Position numbers and translations under genes: made by a program
DNA from: Marthasterias glacialis
Lineage: Eukaryota; Echinodermata; Asteroidea; Forcipulatida; Asteriidae
NCBI GenBank assembly: GCA_911728455.2
Contig: OU452240.1
Location: 8,513,352-8,577,351 of the forward strand
Direction: 5' to 3'
Length of the DNA: 64,000 nt
In this document: in pieces, positions 63,738-64,000 of the stretch
Numbering within the stretch: position 1 is the first letter of the stretch
Layout: the number at the start of each line of letters is the position of its first letter
Notes under the pieces: generated by a model
Database searches by the model: none
The model's input: only the letters and a program-made list of their open reading frames with translations
What the model was told of the DNA's origin: nothing

Positions 63738-64000
63738 TTAACCAGTAGCTGCCGGATGTGTTGTATACATGCAAATGTTTCCCCTGCCTGAAAATGGAAG
63801 CATTGTAAAGAAACCATTGTGTAAAATCAGAATACCCGAACAAAGGTCACCCGGACATTTCACTGCTGAGCATGTACAGACCACGCACTTACGATTCATT
63901 TCACCCATGCAAAGACAAAACATGTCTTGGATATTTGGCTATTGAGAGGTGTTTTTTGTGTAACCCCCGTTTCCAGACCTTTGTCCTTATGTTCCAAGAA
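63738..64000. mobile_element. TTAA-flanked MITE, copy 6 (reverse, runs off window)
   Basis: Begins TTAACCAGTAGCTGCCGGAT directly inside the pol pseudogene and follows copies 2 and 5 in order to the window end. Confidence 0.75.

Larger units (their letters stand above)
62907..64000. other. MADD intron 20 (5' part)
   Basis: Contains a decayed non-LTR retrotransposon piece (63060-63737) and the start of TTAA MITE copy 6. The intron continues past the window. Confidence 0.8.

Noticed and set aside
63451..63741. 96-codon plus-strand frame
   Set aside because: Antisense of the LINE pol pseudogene, which is the recognisable strand.

Overview
This window is intron-rich, AT-rich animal nuclear DNA. 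It holds 20 consecutive internal exons of one + strand gene, the homologue of MADD/Rab3-GEP (MAP-kinase-activating death-domain protein; DENN family; AEX-3 in nematodes). The exons run from 408 to 62906 and join in one unbroken reading frame of about 1,061 codons. The DENN domain and the start codon lie upstream of base 1, and the last exons lie beyond base 64000. The conserved blocks resemble vertebrate MADD closely. Together with the repeats (tRNA-derived SINEs, TTAA-flanked MITEs, a DIRS-type fragment, Helentron-like elements) this suggests a marine invertebrate, perhaps a non-vertebrate deuterostome. That placement is inference, and I cannot name the species.

Layout. 1-9 kb: exons 1-4, which encode the serine-rich linker after the DENN core, including a 42-nt microexon. 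9-20 kb: an 11-kb intron dominated by three head-to-tail copies of a Helentron/HINE-like element (10588-18450), with a 1.9-kb TA-flanked DNA transposon nested in the second copy. 20-29 kb: exons 5-7 and several TTAA-flanked MITEs. 31-43 kb: exons 8-16, closely spaced, encoding the conserved C-terminal half, with a decayed DIRS-type reverse transcriptase fragment and a 0.5-kb palindrome in the introns. 43-48 kb: exons 17-19 (the death-domain-like region and the start of the C-terminal PH-like region), with a 56-bp satellite grown from a tRNA-SINE and a 26-bp minisatellite grown from a splice donor. 48-63 kb: a 14.7-kb intron with two more minisatellites and several DNA transposons. Exon 20 follows, then a decayed non-LTR retrotransposon interrupted by another TTAA MITE.

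I see no second protein-coding gene that I can defend. The strongest points for follow-up are: (1) a 26-bp array carrying about 14 perfect GGTAAGT donor motifs that begins at the real, weaker donor of exon 18; (2) the tandem Helentron-like cluster, whose internal 129-bp repeats hold palindromic ACCGGAAGT (ETS-type) motifs next to doubled TGACGTCA (CRE-type) motifs; (3) a set of hairpin MITEs sharing a long terminal hairpin at one side and a CCAATCAG box at the other; and (4) a satellite whose unit matches the head of a tRNA-SINE.
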